A DNA stretch of 64,000 nt, taken from positions 12,090,001 through 12,154,000 of the forward strand of contig JBHGNT010000006.1 of assembly GCA_043228905.1 (NCBI GenBank). The letters are read 5' to 3'. Source of the stretch: Azolla caroliniana (Eukaryota > Polypodiophyta). The notes under the pieces are model-generated. The model was not told the origin of the DNA. It was given only the letters and a program-made list of their open reading frames with translations, and did no database searches. The first letter of the stretch is position 1. The number at the start of each line of letters is the position of its first letter. The position numbers and the translations under genes are program-made. Positions 60,484 through 64,000 of the stretch are shown piece by piece.

Positions 60484-61852
60484 GCGCAGCAGCACGGAAT
60501 CGATTATGACAAGAACTTCACACCGGTTGCAAAGATGACGATTGTCCGTGTCTTGCTTGTGGTGGTAGCGGCGAAGGGGTGGCATCTACATCAGATGGAT
60601 GTGAAAAATGCATTCCTGCAAGGCAACCTTGAGGAACAGGTGTATATGGTCCAACCCCTCGGATTTCAGTTCGGAATGAACACGTCGGTTGTTTGCTGAC
60701 TGAAGAAGTCCCTTCATAGACTAAAACAAGCTCCACGTGCCTACAACGCGAAGTTCACGCAACGTCTACATCGGATGGGGTTTGCGTGTCAAATCTTCAC
60801 TATGCATCCAGAGAGGTCGGCACGGGCCCGTAAACATTTTGCTTTATGTTGATGATTTAGTCATCATCGGCGCCGACCTGGAGGAAATTGACCATATCAA
60901 GTCTGAACTCGCAACATTGTTCAAAATGAAGGATCTCGAGGACCTTCATTACTTCCTTCGGACCGAAGTGATTTGCACCCTACAAGGCATATTAATCAGT
61001 CAACACCACTATGTGTTGAGTATGCTCTTCAAATTCAGTATGACGGAATGCAAGTCCGTCTCAACCCCTCTGGATAGGAATGTGAAGTTTCACCTCGACT
61101 ACGGAACAACATGTGATCCGACAAGGTTCCGGCAGATAGTCAGAAGCCTCATATACCTGACCATCACCCGATTGGATCTTAGCTATCCAGTCGGCTTGAT
61201 TCATGGCGCATCCAACCGCGGAGCACCTTAGTGCGCACACCGAATACTCAGGTATGTTAGTGGCACTAAGGACAGGGGGTTGTTGTATCGGACCGGTGTA
61301 GCCGAACAACTTGTTGGCTATACAGATAACAATTGGGCCGAAAACACCAGCGATCGAAGGTCAACTTCCGGATTCATGTTTTTACTTGGAAGTGCCGCAA
61401 TCGCCTGGAACAACAAGAAGTGGCTGACAATTGCATTGTCGAGCACTGAGGCCGGGTATCGAGGAGTGGCGGTCGCAATGTGCAAAGCCATTTGGCTCAA
61501 ACGGTTATTGAAGGATCTACAATTGGAGGTGTCTGATCCGATGACGATCTACTACGACAACCTTAGTAGCATCCAGGTGGTGAAGAACCCCATTTTCCAC
61601 GCCTGGACCAAGCACATTGAGGTGCGTTACCATTTTGTTCGTGAGCGTGTCCTCTCCGATGAAGTTGAACTAGTGTATGTTCCAACGGATCGGCAGGTGG
61701 TCGATATATTCACCAAACCCTTAGGTCTTGACAAGTTGTGGCAATTTTCAGCCATGCTTGGTGTGCAGCGCCTTGAGTTACCGAACTTGAGGGGGAGGAA
61801 TGAAAGGAATGAAAAGGAGAGAGATGGTCGAGCTGGAAAAGAAGATGTCTGA
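60484..61852 (+). pseudogene. Copia-B RT and RNase H
   Basis: Rejoins GYA at 41962 as [43 protein letters not shown], then a stop at 60697, LKKSLHRLKQAPRAYNAK, a frameshift near 60785, the catalytic NILLYVDDLVIIGADL, KDLEDLHYFLRTEV, SLIYLTITRLDLSYPVGL, a stop at 61229, and RNase H GYTDNNWAE, RRSTSGFMFLLGSAAIAWNNKK, ALSSTEAGYRG, YYDNLSSIQVVKNPIFHAWTKHIEVRYHF and VDIFTKPLGLDKL. Note DNN for DAD in RNase H. Decayed but complete to the normal copia end. Confidence 0.88.
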
Positions 61853-63089
61853 AAAGTCGAATCGGATACCGAACTCGATTTTGGTCTGTTTGAAGAAGTC
61901 GGAGTGTTCGGGTCGGCTAAAGAAGCCGAGGATGGATGGACACATGCAAATAGCACAGACAAGTGGAGACTTCTCAGACGTAGGGGGAGCAACCATAAGG
62001 GAAAGCCGGAGCCCAAGCCAACTGAAGAAAGGGAAGGTCAAGCCAAGGTGGCTAAGAAGACCAAGACATGAACGTGATCTGATGTCGTAAAGGGTCTGAA
62101 GATCGTAGACGAGTTGGAGACAGTCAACTCAGACAAGAGCAAGAATGAATCGGAGACAACCGATTCGGTCAAGAGTCGAAGTGAATTGCACACAACTGAT
62201 TCAATCAGAATGTTCGATTCAAGGGAGTTGAATCGATTGGCCAAGCAGTCGAGAGGGCAGCGGAAGTTGACACCAACACAAAGGAGCAACCATAACGGAA
62301 AGCCGGAGCCCAACCCAACTGAAGAAAGGGAAGGTCAAGCCAAGGTGGCTAAGAAGACCAAGACATGAACGTGGTCTGATGTCGTAAAGGGTCTGAAGAT
62401 CGTAGACGAGTTGGAGACAGTCAACTTAGACAAGAGCAAGAATGAATCGGAGACAACCGATTCGGTCAAGAGTCGAAGTGAATTGCACACAGCTGATTCA
62501 ATCGGAATGTTCGATTCAAGGGAGTTGAATCGATTGGCCAAGCAGTCGAGAGGGCAGCGGAAGTTGACACCAACACAAAGGAGCCAACAAGTCAAGAAGC
62601 GCGAGGAACACACCAACAAGGGAGTTGACAAACCGACTGAGAAGGTCAAGGTGCGTTGAACCAAATGGGTCATGGGAAGAGGAACCAAACCAGACGAGGA
62701 GTGTGAGCTAGGCGAGAAGATGCCAGGAGGAGTCAGATGAAAGGGCCAGCGCACACACATAGTGATCGGACCTCAAGTTGAGCTTGAGGGGAGTGTTGAG
62801 CGGGCAAGCTCAACCAGATCCAGGTCGGTTGGCCAAGCAGTCGAGAGGGCAGTGGAAGTTGACACCGACACAGAGGAACCGGCAGGTCAAGAAGCACGAG
62901 GAACACACCAACAAGGGAGCTGACAAACCGACCGAGAAGGTCGAGGTGCGTGGAACCAAATGGGTCATGGGAAGAGGAACCAGACCGGACGAGGAGTGTG
63001 AGCTAGGCGAGAAGATGCCAGGAGGAGTCAGATGAAAGGGCCGGCGCACACACATAGTGATCCGACCTCAAGTTGAGCTTGAGGGGAGT
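61853..63089 (+). repeat. Copia-B post-pol region with triplicated charged module
   Basis: Three diverged copies of one block: 62100-62370, 62391-62600 and a shorter one around 62825-63060. In frame it reads DELETVNSDKSKNESETTDSVKSRSELHT...MFDSRELNRLAKQSRGQRKLTPTQR, related to the extra ORF of Copia-C (22377-22835). The polypurine tract plus LTR tip (GAGGGGAGTGTTGAGC) is itself present twice, at 62786 and 63082, so one duplication included the LTR edge. Highly charged, no domain recognised. Confidence 0.7.
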
Positions 63090-63417
63090 GTTGAGCAGGC
63101 AAGCTCAACCGGATCCAGGTCGGTATCCGGAGCGGAGAACCGGATCAATGTCCAAATAGATCGGTATTCGGAACCTAGAGCCGGACCGGAGAACCGTATC
63201 ATACTCCGGAATAGTGAGAACTAGTAGGCCATTGGAGCCTATGGTCCGAGCCTAGTACGTAGGCGTATTCCTTGGAGCATATTCCTTGGAGTTAGAGTCA
63301 ATCGCTCGTATGAGCATTGAAGTACAGGTCAATACTTCTATCAGTCCTTTAAAGGACTTGCATGAAAAGTGTTCTGTATGTAGAGAGTATTTTTATTTTG
63401 AATTGAGCTCAGTTTTG

Positions 63418-63448
<31 letters not shown>

Positions 63449-63542
63449 GTGTACTCAAGCTTTCTATTAAACCTTCATTATGTGTTCTGCTCTTATCCAG
63501 ACTAGCCGGTTTTGTCTACGCTTCCGCACAATTGCTTTTTCA
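63090..63542 (+). repeat. Copia-B 3' LTR
   Basis: 453 bp, TGTTGAGCAGGC to ...TTGCTTTTTCA. A (CT)n tract at 63417-63446 lies in the leader. Followed by TACTT (63543-63547), matching the left flank. Confidence 0.9.
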
Positions 63543-64000
63543 TACTTCAATGCTCTTAAAAGAGCATCCTATGTTCAAAAATTAATGATGGATTTACAAA
63601 ATAAAGTACAACCTGAATATATTTATCAACCAATATGAAGCTCAAACTGTGGCTAAAAGCTATGGTCAAATGACAACATCAATTATGACAACACCTATCA
63701 TACCCTTGCCTAGATGATGAGCCAAACTGTTTTAGTGCTTTTTACAATGAAAGCATGGAACCTCCACCAAATGAATGCAAAGAGTGTCTTCCTCTGAGGA
63801 GAGCTTCAAGAAGAGGTCCATAGACAACAATCACCCACATTCAAGTTGGAAATCCAAGGATGTGTGGTACATCAACTCAAGGAGCCATTATATTATCTCA
63901 AACAATTGCTAAAGATATGGCTCTGAAATATTGAGTGGTACATGCACAACATTGTCTTGCATATGTCAAAGTCAAATTATTCCCTCTTTGTGCAAACTAG
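63543..64000. other. Right flank: LTR remnant and old copia protease trace
   Basis: 63543-63580 continues the antisense LTR remnant from the left flank. The rest is degenerate; near 63860-63900 the plus strand reads SKDVWYINSR...SHYIISNN, like the copia protease motif DVWYVDSGASHHM. No intact gene is seen. The base of the nest is thus older retroelement sequence. Confidence 0.5.

Larger units (their letters stand above)
458..63542 (+). mobile_element. Copia-B, outermost Ty1/copia element holding all later insertions
   Basis: The left edge is TGTTGAGC at 458 and the right edge is ...CTTTTTCA at 63542. Both are flanked by the 5-bp duplication TACTT (453-457 and 63543-63547). The coding order is copia-like: zinc knuckle end, protease and integrase (709-2371), linker and RT start (41501-41962), RT and RNase H (60484-61852), extra charged region, then 3' LTR (63090-63542). 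About 60 kb of younger gypsy insertions separate these blocks. The 5' LTR runs straight into the gag zinc knuckle, so primer site and most of gag are deleted. Many stops make it a dead copy. The reading frame rejoins across both gypsy insertions at exact 4-bp duplications, which proves the nesting. Confidence 0.9.

Overview
This window looks like nuclear DNA of a land plant with a repeat-rich genome. It holds Ty1/copia, Ty3/gypsy (including chromodomain chromoviruses) and a LINE, with CT-rich leaders, initiator-tRNA-Met primer sites and no recognisable host gene. I cannot name the species. The main gypsy lineage does not look like the usual angiosperm clades, so a non-flowering plant is possible (inference).

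Almost the whole window is one nested stack of retrotransposons, and the order of insertion can be read from target-site duplications (TSDs). The base is Copia-B (458-63542, + strand, TSD TACTT), which landed in an older antisense LTR of its own family. Two gypsy elements sit inside Copia-B: Gypsy-A (2372-41500, - strand, TSD ACGG, in the IN-RT linker) and Gypsy-H (41963-60483, + strand, TSD GCGC, in RT). Gypsy-A is cut by three insertions: a chromovirus/LINE composite (3999-15889), Copia-C (17593-23284, TSD AAATC) and Copia-D (23901-38944, - strand, TSD CTTTC/CTTTG). Copia-D holds a solo LTR of a further copia family (26374-27097, TSD CATTT) and the gag-only Gypsy-J (29452-37270). Gypsy-J holds the very young gag-only Gypsy-L (31172-34528, TSD ACGT). 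The chromovirus composite holds element F (5105-7594, TSD GTATC), whose two LTRs are inverted, and a LINE split by a gag-bearing LTR element G. Gypsy-H's 3' LTR is split by Gypsy-I and a copia 3' end (51421-60438).

Gypsy-A, H, I, J and L form one lineage. All have an 18-nt primer site matching the 3' end of plant tRNA-Trp (as I remember that tRNA), and all have a short hairpin just before the polypurine tract. Where coding survives (A, H, I) the protease has DHG in place of DTG/DSG, RT has FLDD, and Gag-Pro runs into Pol through a conserved GAT-TTT-TAR site with Pol in the -1 frame. The three verified TSDs are 4 bp and centred on CG. H has intact pol but broken gag; I has intact gag-pro and pol but an Asp-to-Asn change at an integrase catalytic position; J and L have no pol. 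H, J and L share a gag accessory region of repeated modules. This lineage is the best candidate here for something not yet described.
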